Source: Mycolicibacter hiberniae (lineage in GTDB: Bacteria > Actinomycetota > Actinomycetes > Mycobacteriales > Mycobacteriaceae). Taken from it: a stretch of DNA of 64,000 nt. Numbering within the stretch: the stretch's first letter is position 1; each line of letters begins with the position of its first letter. A model generated the notes under the pieces. The model had not been told where the DNA came from. It made no database searches and saw only the letters and a program-made list of their open reading frames with translations. A program made the translations under genes and the position numbers. Location: assembly GCF_010729485.1 (NCBI RefSeq), contig NZ_AP022609.1, forward strand, positions 2,480,001 through 2,544,000. Direction: 5' to 3'. This document shows positions 1-9,324 of the stretch, piece after piece.

Positions 1-928
<928 letters not shown>

Positions 929-1074
929 GCCGGCCCCTTTCGTTCGCGTTGGGCGTTGCTAAGCAGGCTAGTGGACGCCCGTCGGGTTGGTGCGCACCGG
1001 CTGTTCGCCCTCGGAGATACCGGGCCGGAACGCCCGCCCGGTGGGGGCCGGCGCAGCGCGACCGGCGCCGCGGG

Positions 1075-1770
1075 TCATGCCAGGCCCAGCTCGCGCATGC
1101 GCGCGTCGTGGGTCTGTTGCAGACGGTCGAAGAACCCGGCCAGCTGGGCCAGCCCGGCCGCGCCGTACACCACCAGATCGGCCAGTTCGTCACGGTCGGC
1201 CAACACGTACTGCGCCTGGGTGATCGCCTCGCCGAGCAGCCGGCGCGACCACAGGGCCAGCCGGCTGCGCTGTTTGGCGCTGGCCGTGACTGCGCGACGC
1301 ACCTCCTCGAGGACGAACTGCGAATGCTTGGTCTCGGCGAGCACCGCCCGCACCACGTCGGCCACCTCGTCGGGGAGCCCGTCGGCGATCTGCAGATAGA
1401 AATCGGCGGCCAGCGCATCGCCGATGTAGGTCTTGACCAGTGCCTCCAGCCAGGTGCTGGGCATCGTCAGCCGGTGGTAATTGTCAAGGGCGCTGGCGTA
1501 TTTCGACATCGCCGCCACCACGTCGACGTTCCGGCGTTCGAGGGCTTCGCGCAGCAGCTCGAAGTGGCCCATCTCCGCGGCGGCCATCGCCGCCATCGAG
1601 ATCCGGCCACGCAGATCGGGTGCCATCCGGGCTTCCTCGGTGAGCCGGTAGAACGCGGCCACCTCGCCATAGGCCAGGGCCGCGAAAAGCTCGTTGATAC
1701 CCGGATGATCGGCGGAGAGCCGCGGCGGGCCGGTCTGCGCTTCGGCGTCGGCGGAGGGAACCGAATTCAT
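1075..1770 (-). CDS. Ferritin-like MiaE-type protein (Rv3210c-like)
   Basis: I take the ATG at 1770 (MNSVPSADAEAQ), giving 231 residues; the frame stays open much further upstream but that part overlaps rhlE on the other strand and its promoter region. The protein is all-helical with Glu/His-rich helices (FAALAYGEVAAFYRLTEEA, MAAAEMGHFELL, AETKHSQFVLEEVRR). This spacing is typical of ferritin-like diiron proteins related to tRNA-(ms2io6A) hydroxylase MiaE. The M. tuberculosis neighbour Rv3210c has the same fold. Substrate is unknown, and a tRNA hydroxylase role is only suggested by the family. Confidence 0.85.
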   Translation of the reverse strand: MNSVPSADAEAQTGPPRLSADHPGINELFAALAYGEVAAFYRLTEEARMAPDLRGRISMAAMAAAEMGHFELLREALERRNVDVVAAMSKYASALDNYHRLTMPSTWLEALVKTYIGDALAADFYLQIADGLPDEVADVVRAVLAETKHSQFVLEEVRRAVTASAKQRSRLALWSRRLLGEAITQAQYVLADRDELADLVVYGAAGLAQLAGFFDRLQQTHDARMRELGLA

Positions 1771-2025
1771 CACCTCACTGTAGGCGTTCCGCGGCGGTGG
1801 ACCGATGCCCGGCCCGACCAGGTAGTATGACCGTTGGACAGTGCTCATTCGGCACTGCCGCGCAATGTGCGTACATGCGGTTGGCCCGCCTACTCGGCGA
1901 GTGCAGGGCCCCCCGGCGGTGCCTCCGAAAATGGGCAAAGTATCGACCGTCTCAGTGTGTGCGCCCCGACCCACACCGCGATCGACTGACATACCGCGCC
2001 GACTTCGAAAGGCACCTGCCCGCGC
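1771..2025. other. Divergent intergenic region, long rhlE leader
   Basis: These 255 bp separate the MiaE-like gene (minus) from rhlE (plus). No gene is seen. There is a small hairpin, CAGTGC-N7-GCACTG, at 1839-1857. Both promoters must lie here, and if the rhlE transcript starts near the hairpin its leader would be long. I could not identify convincing -35/-10 boxes. Confidence 0.4.
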
Positions 2026-3534
2026 ATGACCCCGCTGATTTCCACCACCGTCCCCACCACCCCTCCGAGCTTCGCCGAACTGGGCGTTCGCGAAGAGATC
2101 GTTCGCGCACTGGCCGAACAAGGTATCGAGCACGCCTTCGCGATCCAGGAGCTGACACTGCCGCTGGCCCTGGCCGGCGACGACCTGATCGGCCAGGCCC
2201 GTACCGGCATGGGCAAGACCTACGGCTTCGGCGTCCCGCTGCTGCAGCGGGTTACCACCAGCCCAGACCGGCCGCTGACGGGGGCGCCCCGCGCCCTGGT
2301 CGTGGTGCCGACCCGTGAGCTGTGCATCCAGGTCTCCGGTGACCTCGCCGACGCGGCCAAGTACCTGACTGCCGGCGACCGTCCGCTGTCGGTGCAGGCC
2401 ATCTACGGCGGTCGGCCCTACGAGCCGCAGATCGAGGCGCTGCAGGCCGGCGCCGACGTGGTCGTGGGCACGCCGGGCCGGCTGCTGGACCTGGCGCAGC
2501 AGGGACACCTGCAGCTGGGCGGCCTGTCGGTACTGGTGCTCGATGAGGCCGACGAGATGCTGGACCTGGGCTTCCTGCCCGACATCGAGCGCATCCTGTC
2601 CCGCATCCCCGACGATCGGCAGTCGATGCTGTTCTCGGCAACGATGCCCGGACCGATCATCACGCTGGCTCGCAGCTTCATGAACCAGCCCACCCACATC
2701 CGCGCCGAGGCGCCGCACTCATCGGCCGTGCACGACGCCACCGAACAGTTCGTCTACCGGGCGCATGCACTGGACAAGGCGGAACTGGTCGCTCGGATTC
2801 TGCAGGCGCGGGGCCGCGGCGCGACGATGATCTTCACCCGGACCAAAAGGACTGCCCAGAAGGTCGCCGACGACCTCGGCGAGCGCGGTTTCAAGGTGGG
2901 CGCGGTGCACGGCGACCTGGGCCAGGTGGCCCGGGAGAAGTCGCTGGCAGCGTTCCGATCCGGCGACATCGACGTCCTGGTGGCCACCGATGTCGCAGCT
3001 CGTGGCATCGACATCGACGACGTCACGCACGTGATCAACTACCAGTGCCCCGACGACGAGAAGACCTACGTGCACCGCATCGGTCGCACCGGGCGGGCCG
3101 GGCGTACCGGCGTCGCCGTCACGCTGGTGGACTGGGACGAGCTGGCCCGGTGGACGATGATCGACAAGGCGCTCGACCTGAGTTGCCCGGACCCCGCCGA
3201 GACCTACTCCAGCTCCCCGCACCTCTACACCGAGCTGGACATTCCGGCCGAAACCGGCGGTTCCGTCGGCAAGACCCGCCGGTCACCGGCCAAGCGGGAC
3301 GCGGACGAAACCCGCGAATCGTCGGCCGAGCGCCAGCGTGCGCCGCGCAACACCAGCCGGTCTCGGCGGCGCACCCGGGGCGGTCAGGACGCTGCCGACG
3401 GCTCTCCCAAGGCCGCTGAATCCGGTGACACCGGCGCCGGCACCGACGCCACCACCGGCCCCGGTGCGCCGCGCCGTCGCCGGCGCCGTCGCCCGAACAA
3501 GACTGCTGCTGCCGCTGCCGCGAACGGCAGCTGA
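2026..3534 (+). CDS. rhlE: DEAD-box ATP-dependent RNA helicase RhlE
   Basis: 502 residues with the full DEAD-box motif series: Q motif (FAIQELTLP, about 38-46), motif I ARTGMGKT (58-65), PTREL (95-99), TPGR (149-152), DEAD (173-176), SAT (204-206), ARGIDI and HRIGRTGR. About 100 C-terminal residues are Arg/Lys/Pro/Ala-rich and end in an RRRRRR-type patch, probably an RNA-binding tail. The protein unwinds structured RNA, likely in ribosome assembly or mRNA turnover. The ATG at 2026 follows a weak GAAAGG ribosome site. It matches Rv3211 in position and sequence. Confidence 0.95.
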   Translation: MTPLISTTVPTTPPSFAELGVREEIVRALAEQGIEHAFAIQELTLPLALAGDDLIGQARTGMGKTYGFGVPLLQRVTTSPDRPLTGAPRALVVVPTRELCIQVSGDLADAAKYLTAGDRPLSVQAIYGGRPYEPQIEALQAGADVVVGTPGRLLDLAQQGHLQLGGLSVLVLDEADEMLDLGFLPDIERILSRIPDDRQSMLFSATMPGPIITLARSFMNQPTHIRAEAPHSSAVHDATEQFVYRAHALDKAELVARILQARGRGATMIFTRTKRTAQKVADDLGERGFKVGAVHGDLGQVAREKSLAAFRSGDIDVLVATDVAARGIDIDDVTHVINYQCPDDEKTYVHRIGRTGRAGRTGVAVTLVDWDELARWTMIDKALDLSCPDPAETYSSSPHLYTELDIPAETGGSVGKTRRSPAKRDADETRESSAERQRAPRNTSRSRRRTRGGQDAADGSPKAAESGDTGAGTDATTGPGAPRRRRRRRPNKTAAAAAANGS

Positions 3535-3548
3535 GCCGGGCGGCGCAC

Positions 3549-4784
3549 ATGGTACGACCCGAGCGCCGCACCTCCGGTGATCTGGTCGCGGCGGCGCTGA
3601 TCGTGGTCGTGGTCGCCGCTGTCGGGGTTGCCATCTGGTGGAACAGCGACGCCCGCGCCACCGTCAGCCGACCTGCTCCGGACACCGCAACCATTCCCCC
3701 GTCGGCGGCGATGGTGCCAGCGGCGTTGTCGCAGCTGTGGACGGCTCCCAGCCCGGCAACCTGGGCACCGGTGCTGGTCTCGGGCACCGTCATTACCGGC
3801 GACGGTCCCCGGATGAGCGGGCGGGATCCCGCGACCGGGGAGGAACGCTGGAGCTTTGCCCGCGACGTCGATTTGTGTGCGGTGTCCTGGATCTACCGCA
3901 ACGCCGTCGCGGTGTACCCGGACTCCCGCGGCTGCGGCCAAGTCAGCGCGGTGGTCGCGGCCACGGGACTGCGCGGACCGGCGCGGACCAGTTACGCCGA
4001 CCGCAGCGTGCGGGTCACCTCCGAGGGCAGCGCGGTGCTCTCGGCCGGCGCCACCCGCCTGGAACTGTGGCGATCGGACCTGGTGCGGGTGTTGTCCTAC
4101 GGCGAGATCGACGCACGGGTGAAACCGTCGGCGCGCGGCGTCGGGCAGGGCTGCACCCTGATTTCGGCGGCGGCGGCGTCATCAACGGTCTCGGTGCTGG
4201 AGTCCTGCGCGGGCAGCGAGGACCTGCAGCTGACCCTGCTGCGTGCGGGGAAGGACGAAGACGAGCCCGAGACCCAGCACATCCCCCAGCCCGGCGTGAC
4301 GGCCGACTCCGGGGCGCGGGTGCTCGCGGTGACCGACTCGGACTCCGGGACCAACACCGCCGTCTATCTGCCCACCCCCGCCCCCCGGGTCGTAGTGGTG
4401 GACCAGACCGGCAGCACGATCGCCAAGACCCTGCTCCCGGCCAAGCCCACCGCCGCCAGCGCGGCGCTGCCGGTATCTCGGCCCACCGGGTTGATCTGCT
4501 GGTGGACCGGCGACTCGGTGATGGTGTTCGACTCCGGAACCCTGACCTACCGCTACACCGTCCCGGCCTCGGGTGCCGCGGTCCCGCTGGGGCCGGCGGC
4601 CATGATGGGCGAGCGCCTGCTCATCCCGGTGACCGGCGGAGTCGGCGTGGCCGACCAGCGCACCGGCGCCGTCGACCGGATCATCCCGGTCAGCCGCCCG
4701 CCCGGGGTGACGTCGGTGTTCCCGGCGGTATCGGGCCCGACGGTACTGGAGCAGCGCGGCGACACGGTGGCCGCGCTGGGGTGA
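3549..4784 (+). CDS. Membrane-anchored Ala/Val-rich protein (Rv3212-like)
   Basis: 411 residues. One N-terminal membrane segment (GDLVAAALIVVVVAAVGVAI, about residues 11-30) is followed by a large extracytoplasmic part made of repeated short beta segments (DPATGEERWSF, LICWWTGDSVMVFD, VGVADQRTGAVDRI), as in PQQ-like beta-propellers. It lies 14 bp after rhlE, so both are probably cotranscribed. The M. tuberculosis counterpart Rv3212 is a conserved protein of unknown function. No catalytic residues are evident. Confidence 0.85.
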   Translation: MVRPERRTSGDLVAAALIVVVVAAVGVAIWWNSDARATVSRPAPDTATIPPSAAMVPAALSQLWTAPSPATWAPVLVSGTVITGDGPRMSGRDPATGEERWSFARDVDLCAVSWIYRNAVAVYPDSRGCGQVSAVVAATGLRGPARTSYADRSVRVTSEGSAVLSAGATRLELWRSDLVRVLSYGEIDARVKPSARGVGQGCTLISAAAASSTVSVLESCAGSEDLQLTLLRAGKDEDEPETQHIPQPGVTADSGARVLAVTDSDSGTNTAVYLPTPAPRVVVVDQTGSTIAKTLLPAKPTAASAALPVSRPTGLICWWTGDSVMVFDSGTLTYRYTVPASGAAVPLGPAAMMGERLLIPVTGGVGVADQRTGAVDRIIPVSRPPGVTSVFPAVSGPTVLEQRGDTVAALG

Positions 4785-5576
4785 TCAGACCTCGGGGGTG
4801 AAGGTCGGCAGCGGCTTGCCGTTCTTCCAATGCTTGAGCAACGCCTCCGCCAGCTGCCGATAGGCCACCGCGCCCTTGTTCTTGCGCCCGGCGATCACCG
4901 AAGCGCCCGACGCGCTGGCCTCGGCGAAACGCACCGTTCGCGGGATCGGCGGCGCCAGCACCGGCAAGCCGTACCGGTCGGCGATGTCGAGCAACACGTC
5001 GCGGCTGTGGGTGGTGCGCGAGTCGTAGAGCGTCGGCAACGCCCCGAGCAGCTGCAGCTTCGGGTTGGTGATCTGCTGGACGTCGGCCACGGTGCGCAGG
5101 AATTGGCCGACACCTCGATGCGCCAGGGTCTCGCATTGCAGCGGCACGATCACCTCGCCGGCCGCGGTCAGCCCGTTGAGCGTCAGCACCCCCAGCGAGG
5201 GCGGGCAGTCGATGACGACCACGTCGAACTCGTCTTCCAGCTTGGCCAGCGCCCGTTGCAGGGCGTACTCGCGGCCGGCCCGCATCAACAGCATCGCCTC
5301 AGCGCCGGCCAGGTCGATGTTGGCCGGCAACAGTGTCATACCTTCCTCGGTCGGCACCAGGGCCGTGCTGGGCTCCACCTCACCGAGCAGCACCTCGTGC
5401 ACCGACACCGGCAGCTTGTCGGGGTCGTGCCCCAGCGAGAAGGTCAGGCAGCCCTGTGGATCGAGGTCGACCAGCAGCACCCGCTTCCCCAGTTCGGCCA
5501 TCGCCGCACCGATCGAGGCCACCGTCGTGGTCTTGGCCACGCCGCCTTTCTGATTGGCCACCGCCAAGATCCGCAT
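4785..5576 (-). CDS. ParA/Soj-type ATPase (Rv3213c-like)
   Basis: 263 residues starting MRILAVANQKGGVAKTT, a deviant Walker A (KGGVAKTT, residues 10-17) placed right at the N-terminus as in orphan ParA/MinD ATPases. Walker A' VLLVDLDPQG and Walker B VVIDCPPSLG are present. An upstream ATG at 5681 would add 35 residues without homology and run into the divergent gpm2 gene, so 5576 is preferred. There is no partner ParB gene nearby. The role could be chromosome or protein positioning; this remains inference. Confidence 0.92.
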   Translation of the reverse strand: MRILAVANQKGGVAKTTTVASIGAAMAELGKRVLLVDLDPQGCLTFSLGHDPDKLPVSVHEVLLGEVEPSTALVPTEEGMTLLPANIDLAGAEAMLLMRAGREYALQRALAKLEDEFDVVVIDCPPSLGVLTLNGLTAAGEVIVPLQCETLAHRGVGQFLRTVADVQQITNPKLQLLGALPTLYDSRTTHSRDVLLDIADRYGLPVLAPPIPRTVRFAEASASGASVIAGRKNKGAVAYRQLAEALLKHWKNGKPLPTFTPEV

Positions 5577-5663
5577 CCCCGTCACACCGACATAGTGGCA
5601 CGGGTCGGCGCCCCAGAGCACCAAACGGGTGTTGATGTCCTTCGTGGGGCAGAATCGACGGGC

Positions 5664-6266
5664 GTGGGGATCGAGGAGCACCGACTTCTGCTACTGCGCC
5701 ACGGTGAAACCGAGTGGTCCCGAAGCGGTCGGCACACCGGGCGTACCGATCTCGAGTTGACCGGGGTGGGCCGGCGACAAGCCGTGGCCGTCGGTGCGCT
5801 CGTGGCGGAGCTCGCCCTGTCCAACCCCCTGGTCGTCTGCAGCCCCCGCCGGCGTAGCCAGGTGACCGCCGAGCTGGCAGGACTGCACGTCGACGCTATC
5901 TCCGACGACCTCGCCGAGTGGGACTACGGCCGCTACGAAGGGCTGACCACCGCGCAGATCCGCCAGACCGAGTCCGACTGGCTGATCTGGACGCACGGCA
6001 GTGCCGGCGGTGAGACGGTGACGCAGGTCAGCGACCGCGCCGACCGAATGGTCGCGGTGGCGCTGCGGGAGCTGGCCACGCGTGACGTGGTGTTCGTCGG
6101 GCACGGACATTTCTCCCGGGCGGTGATCACCCGTTGGCTCGAGCTGCCGTTGGCCGATGGCGCGAGGTTTGCGATGAGCGCGGCGTCGCTAGCCGTCTGT
6201 GGGTTCGAGCACGGCGTGCGCCAACTGGTGGCACTGGGGCTGAGCGCGCCGGAAGCGCGCGCGTGA
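5664..6266 (+). CDS. gpm2: Phosphoglycerate-mutase-like acid phosphatase Gpm2
   Basis: 200 residues from a GTG at 5664 (VGIEEHRLLLLRHGETEW). RHGE (residues 12-15) carries the phosphohistidine, and a second catalytic His lies in VFVGHGHFSRAV. The M. tuberculosis orthologue Rv3214 is a broad-specificity phosphatase rather than a mutase. The gene is divergent from the ParA gene (87 bp apart) and its stop overlaps the entC start (GTGA at 6263-6266), so it is in an operon with entC. The frame is open from 4830, but that part is antisense to the ParA gene. Confidence 0.92.
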   Translation: MGIEEHRLLLLRHGETEWSRSGRHTGRTDLELTGVGRRQAVAVGALVAELALSNPLVVCSPRRRSQVTAELAGLHVDAISDDLAEWDYGRYEGLTTAQIRQTESDWLIWTHGSAGGETVTQVSDRADRMVAVALRELATRDVVFVGHGHFSRAVITRWLELPLADGARFAMSAASLAVCGFEHGVRQLVALGLSAPEARA

Positions 6267-7378
6267 GCACCCCGGCATTCGTGCTGTCCGGACCGTCGGG
6301 GACCGTGTCGGCTGACGCGGTGGCAACCGGATTCGCAGACGTCGCCGCGGCCCAGGCGGCGTTGCGGTCGGGCGTGGCACCCATAGTGGTGGGCGCCTTG
6401 CCTTTTCGCTCGGATGCTGCTGCGGCGTTGTTCGTCCCGGATGGACTGCGATGCGCCGATGCCCGGGCGCCGGGGCCCGGCGCCGCGCTGCCGGCGATCC
6501 GCATCGCCGCGCAGCTTCCGCAACCCGAGGTGCACCGCGACCGCATTCGCCGGGCCCTGGATGAACTGCGAGCACCGGGCAATCCGCTGCACAAGGTGGT
6601 GCTGGCCCGCGGTCTGCGTCTGGCCGCCGACGCCCCGGTGGATGCCGGCACCGTGCTGCGGCGGCTGATGGCCGCCGATCCCAGCGGCTATGGCTACCTG
6701 GTGGACCTGAGCGCGGCCGGCGGCGACTACGCCGGCACCGTCCTGGTGGGCGCCAGTCCCGAGTTGTTGGTGGCCCGCGAGGGCGCCCGCATCACCTGCC
6801 GGCCTTTCGCGGGTTCGGCACCACGCTCCCCCGACCCCGCCGTGGACGCCGCGAACGCGGCTGCGCTGGCCGATTCCGGCAAGAACCGCCACGAGCATCA
6901 GTTGGTGGTCGACCAGCTGCGTACCGCCCTCGGGCCACTGTGCACCGACCTCGAGGTGGCTCCGGTGCCGCAGCTGAGCAGTACTGCCGCGGTGTGGCAC
7001 CTCAACACCCCGATCACCGGCCGGCTGCGCGACCCGGGCACCACCGCGCTGGACCTGGCGCTGGCCCTGCATCCGACGGCGGCGGTCGGCGGGGTGCCGA
7101 CCGCCGCGGCGGTCGAGCTGATCACCGAGGTGGAGGGCGACCGGGGCTTTTATGCCGGCGCCGTCGGCTGGTGCAACGCCGCGGGCGACGGCCGGTGGGT
7201 GGTGTCGATCCGCTGCGCGCAGCTCTCCGCCGACCGGCGATTCGCGCTGGCCCATGCCGGCGGCGGGATCGTCGCCGAATCGGACCCGGACGAGGAACTG
7301 GCCGAAACCGCGACGAAGTTCGGCACGATCCTGTCGGCTATGGGTGTCGTTCCGCCCAGCGCAGCGCCGCGGGACTGA
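6263..7378 (+). CDS. entC: Isochorismate synthase EntC
   Basis: 371 residues from a GTG overlapping the gpm2 stop. It has the chorismate-binding fold of anthranilate/isochorismate synthases: LHKVVLARG, GASPELLV, the conserved KNRHEHQLVV, HPTAAVGGVPT, GDRGFYAGAVGW and the C-terminal AHAGGGIVAESDP. It converts chorismate to isochorismate for siderophore (mycobactin salicylate) or menaquinone synthesis. It matches Rv3215. The 3' end overlaps the convergent membrane-protein gene by 41 bp. Confidence 0.93.
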   Translation: MSTPAFVLSGPSGTVSADAVATGFADVAAAQAALRSGVAPIVVGALPFRSDAAAALFVPDGLRCADARAPGPGAALPAIRIAAQLPQPEVHRDRIRRALDELRAPGNPLHKVVLARGLRLAADAPVDAGTVLRRLMAADPSGYGYLVDLSAAGGDYAGTVLVGASPELLVAREGARITCRPFAGSAPRSPDPAVDAANAAALADSGKNRHEHQLVVDQLRTALGPLCTDLEVAPVPQLSSTAAVWHLNTPITGRLRDPGTTALDLALALHPTAAVGGVPTAAAVELITEVEGDRGFYAGAVGWCNAAGDGRWVVSIRCAQLSADRRFALAHAGGGIVAESDPDEELAETATKFGTILSAMGVVPPSAAPRD

Positions 7379-7730
7379 ACAGCGCCGCCAGCACCGTCAG
7401 TGCCGCCACCGCCACCGCCACGCCGTAGCCCCAGCGGTGCGAGCCGACCCCGAGGTACCAGGCGACCGGCAGCAGGAGCAGGTTGGCGAAGACCGCGACG
7501 CCGCGCCCGGCCCGGCGGCCCCGCAACAGCGCCCAGCCGGCCGCCGACACCGCGGCACCGATCAGGGCGAACCACGCCGCCGTGCCATAACCGTTGGCCG
7601 CGTGCTGATCCGCTCCGGCCAGCGCCCGCAGCACCAGCGTCGCCGCGACGATCCATGCGGCCGCGCCCTGTGCCGCAACGATCAGGCCCGCTGCGAACAC
7701 GGCGCGTGGTTGTTCAACGGCGGGTTTCAC
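7338..7730 (-). CDS. Small integral membrane protein (Rv3217c-like)
   Basis: 130 residues if the GTG at 7730 (VKPAVEQPRAV) is the start. Four hydrophobic segments are visible: AAGLIVAAQGAAAWIVAATL, AAWFALIGAAVSAAGWALL, VAVFANLLLLPVAWYLGVG and VAVAVAALTVLAAL. No catalytic motif is seen. The position matches Rv3217c, a conserved integral membrane protein of unknown function. An ATG at 7772 is possible but would leave almost no room for the divergent lipid kinase promoter. Confidence 0.82.
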   Translation of the reverse strand: MKPAVEQPRAVFAAGLIVAAQGAAAWIVAATLVLRALAGADQHAANGYGTAAWFALIGAAVSAAGWALLRGRRAGRGVAVFANLLLLPVAWYLGVGSHRWGYGVAVAVAALTVLAALFSPAALRWAERHP

Positions 7731-7785
7731 GCCGCCAGCGTAACCACCCCGGCCCCTGGTGCCGATGCCCATACACTGGTACCCC

Positions 7786-8751
7786 GTGCGTGCCGTGCTG
7801 ATCGTCAACCCGAATGCCACGTCCACCACGGCTGCGGGGAGGGATCTGCTGGCCCACGCGCTCAAGAGCCGACTCGACCTGACGGTGGTGCACACCGACT
7901 ACCGCGGTCATGCCGTCGAGATCGGTCAGGCCGCCTGCCGGGACGGCATCGACCTGGTCATCGCTCATGGCGGCGACGGGACGGTGCATGACTTGGTCAA
8001 CGGCCTGCTCGGGTTGCCCGGATCCCCGGCGCCCGCGCGTCTGCCGGCGGTGGCGGTGGTGCCCGGCGGGTCGGCCAACGTGTTCGCCCGATCGCTGGGC
8101 ATCGCGGCCGACCCGATCGCCGCCACCAACCAACTCATCGACCTGATCAATGTGCCGGACGGCCGGCCCAGGTGGCGCCGTATCGGGCTGATCGACTGCG
8201 GCGAGCGGTGGTCGGTGCTCAACGCCGGGATGGGTCTCGACGGCGAGGTGGTGGCCGCGGTCGAAGCCGAACGCGAGAAGGGCCACGCCGTCACGCCGTT
8301 GCGTTATATCCGCGCGGCGGTTCCCGTGGTCCTGGCCAGCACCCGCCGGGCGCCGACGTTGACACTGCAGCTGGGCGACGAGGCGCCGGTCGAAGGCGTG
8401 CATTTCGTCTTCGTCTCAAACTGCGCGCCCTGGACCTACGCCGACGCGCGCAGCGTGTGGACCAATCCCGGCACCACCTTCGAAGCCGGGATGGGGGTGT
8501 TCGCGACGACCAGCATGAAGGTTCTACCCACGCTGAGGCTGGTGCGGCAGATGGTGTCGAAACGGCCGAAGCTGCGCGCCAAACAGCTCATCCGTGACGA
8601 CGACGTGGCTGTGCTCCGGGTGGATGCGGGCGACACGCCGATCGCAACGCAGATCGATGGCGAATACCTCGGATTGCGATCTTCCATGACGTTCCGCGCG
8701 GTCCCCGACGCGTTGGACGTCGTCGCTCCCCCGGCAGAAGAATCCGGCTGA
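7786..8751 (+). CDS. Diacylglycerol/sphingosine kinase-family lipid kinase (Rv3218-like)
   Basis: 321 residues from GTG 7786 (VRAVLIVNPNATSTTAAGRD); an in-frame ATG at 7759 would add nine residues. The DAGK catalytic domain shows the nucleotide-binding AHGGDGTVHD and PGGSANVFARSLG. The C-terminal beta-sandwich has GMGLDGEVVA and IDGEYLGLR. The family phosphorylates lipid alcohols with ATP at the inner membrane face; the exact lipid cannot be told. It matches Rv3218 and ends about 250 bp before whiB1. Confidence 0.9.
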   Translation: MRAVLIVNPNATSTTAAGRDLLAHALKSRLDLTVVHTDYRGHAVEIGQAACRDGIDLVIAHGGDGTVHDLVNGLLGLPGSPAPARLPAVAVVPGGSANVFARSLGIAADPIAATNQLIDLINVPDGRPRWRRIGLIDCGERWSVLNAGMGLDGEVVAAVEAEREKGHAVTPLRYIRAAVPVVLASTRRAPTLTLQLGDEAPVEGVHFVFVSNCAPWTYADARSVWTNPGTTFEAGMGVFATTSMKVLPTLRLVRQMVSKRPKLRAKQLIRDDDVAVLRVDAGDTPIATQIDGEYLGLRSSMTFRAVPDALDVVAPPAEESG

Positions 8752-8845
8752 CCTGCGGAGATAACCCTCGGCTCGGTCGATAAGCGCACAGGTGTGTCCA
8801 CTGTAATACATGGGCCCCGCGGGGCTGGCGGCAGCCCCGCGCAAA

Positions 8846-8861
8846 CGTGACCTGGGCCACG
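8846..8861 (+). promoter_or_regulatory. Candidate CRP/Rv3676-type site in the whiB1 promoter
   Basis: The sequence CGTGACCTGGGCCACG fits the GTG-N8-CAC core of the mycobacterial cAMP receptor protein site. A TTGACA box follows at 8877-8882 with a weak -10 about 17 bp later near 8900. If transcription begins near 8912, the site centre falls at about -58, the position reported for the CRP site of M. tuberculosis whiB1. The start site is inferred. Confidence 0.5.
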
Positions 8862-9004
8862 TGATAAAGAGCACCCTTGACATCTGTCCAGGCTGTGAAA
8901 CGATCGAGCGATCGGATGCAAGCCGTAATCATTTCTTGCGCCGCTTATAACAGTCGAAAAGCATGGCGCACCCTGCTGCGCCCAAGCTAAGGAGTTGGAG
9001 ACCT

Positions 9005-9259
9005 ATGGATTGGCGCCACAAGGCGGTCTGTCGCGACGAGGACCCGGAGCTGTTCTTCCCGGTGGGAAACAGCGGGCCGGCTCTCGCTCAGATTGCTACC
9101 GCTAAGCAGGTCTGCACCCGTTGCTCGGTTGTCACCGAGTGCCTGACCTGGGCGCTGGAGACCGGCCAGGACGCCGGCGTGTGGGGCGGCATGAGCGAGG
9201 ACGAGCGGCGTGCTCTCAAGCGCCGCAACGCCCGGACCCGGGCCCGCAGCGGGGTCTGA
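9005..9259 (+). CDS. whiB1: Transcription factor WhiB1
   Basis: 84 residues from ATG 9005 (MDWRHKAVCRDEDPELFFP), after AAGGAG. The four iron-sulfur cysteines are C9, C37, C40 and C46, followed by GVWGG (58-62) and the basic KRRNARTRAR DNA-binding tail. WhiB1 is an essential [4Fe-4S] nitric-oxide-sensitive regulator that contacts SigA. The longer frame from 8963 has no ribosome site and is not needed. It is monocistronic, ending in a strong terminator. Confidence 0.96.
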   Translation: MDWRHKAVCRDEDPELFFPVGNSGPALAQIATAKQVCTRCSVVTECLTWALETGQDAGVWGGMSEDERRALKRRNARTRARSGV

Positions 9260-9273
9260 CCCCTCAGACGATG

Positions 9274-9306
9274 ACGCGGCCCCGACCTAGTCGGGGCCGC
9301 GTTTTT
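9274..9306. terminator. Intrinsic terminator after whiB1
   Basis: A perfect 12-bp stem (9274-9285 with 9291-9302) with a 5-nt loop CCTAG is followed by a run of T to 9306. It lies between whiB1 and the convergent pdtaS gene. The T-run favours whiB1, but the stem could stop readthrough both ways. Confidence 0.9.
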
Positions 9307-9324
9307 GTGCCTCGGGCCAGGCCC

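Noticed and set aside
1771..2718. N-terminal 316 codons of the long minus-strand frame 1075-2718
   Set aside because: It is antisense to rhlE and its promoter; the MiaE-like homology starts only at 1770.
4830..5663. Upstream extension of the gpm2 frame
   Set aside because: Antisense to the ParA gene, and the known protein start fits GTG 5664.
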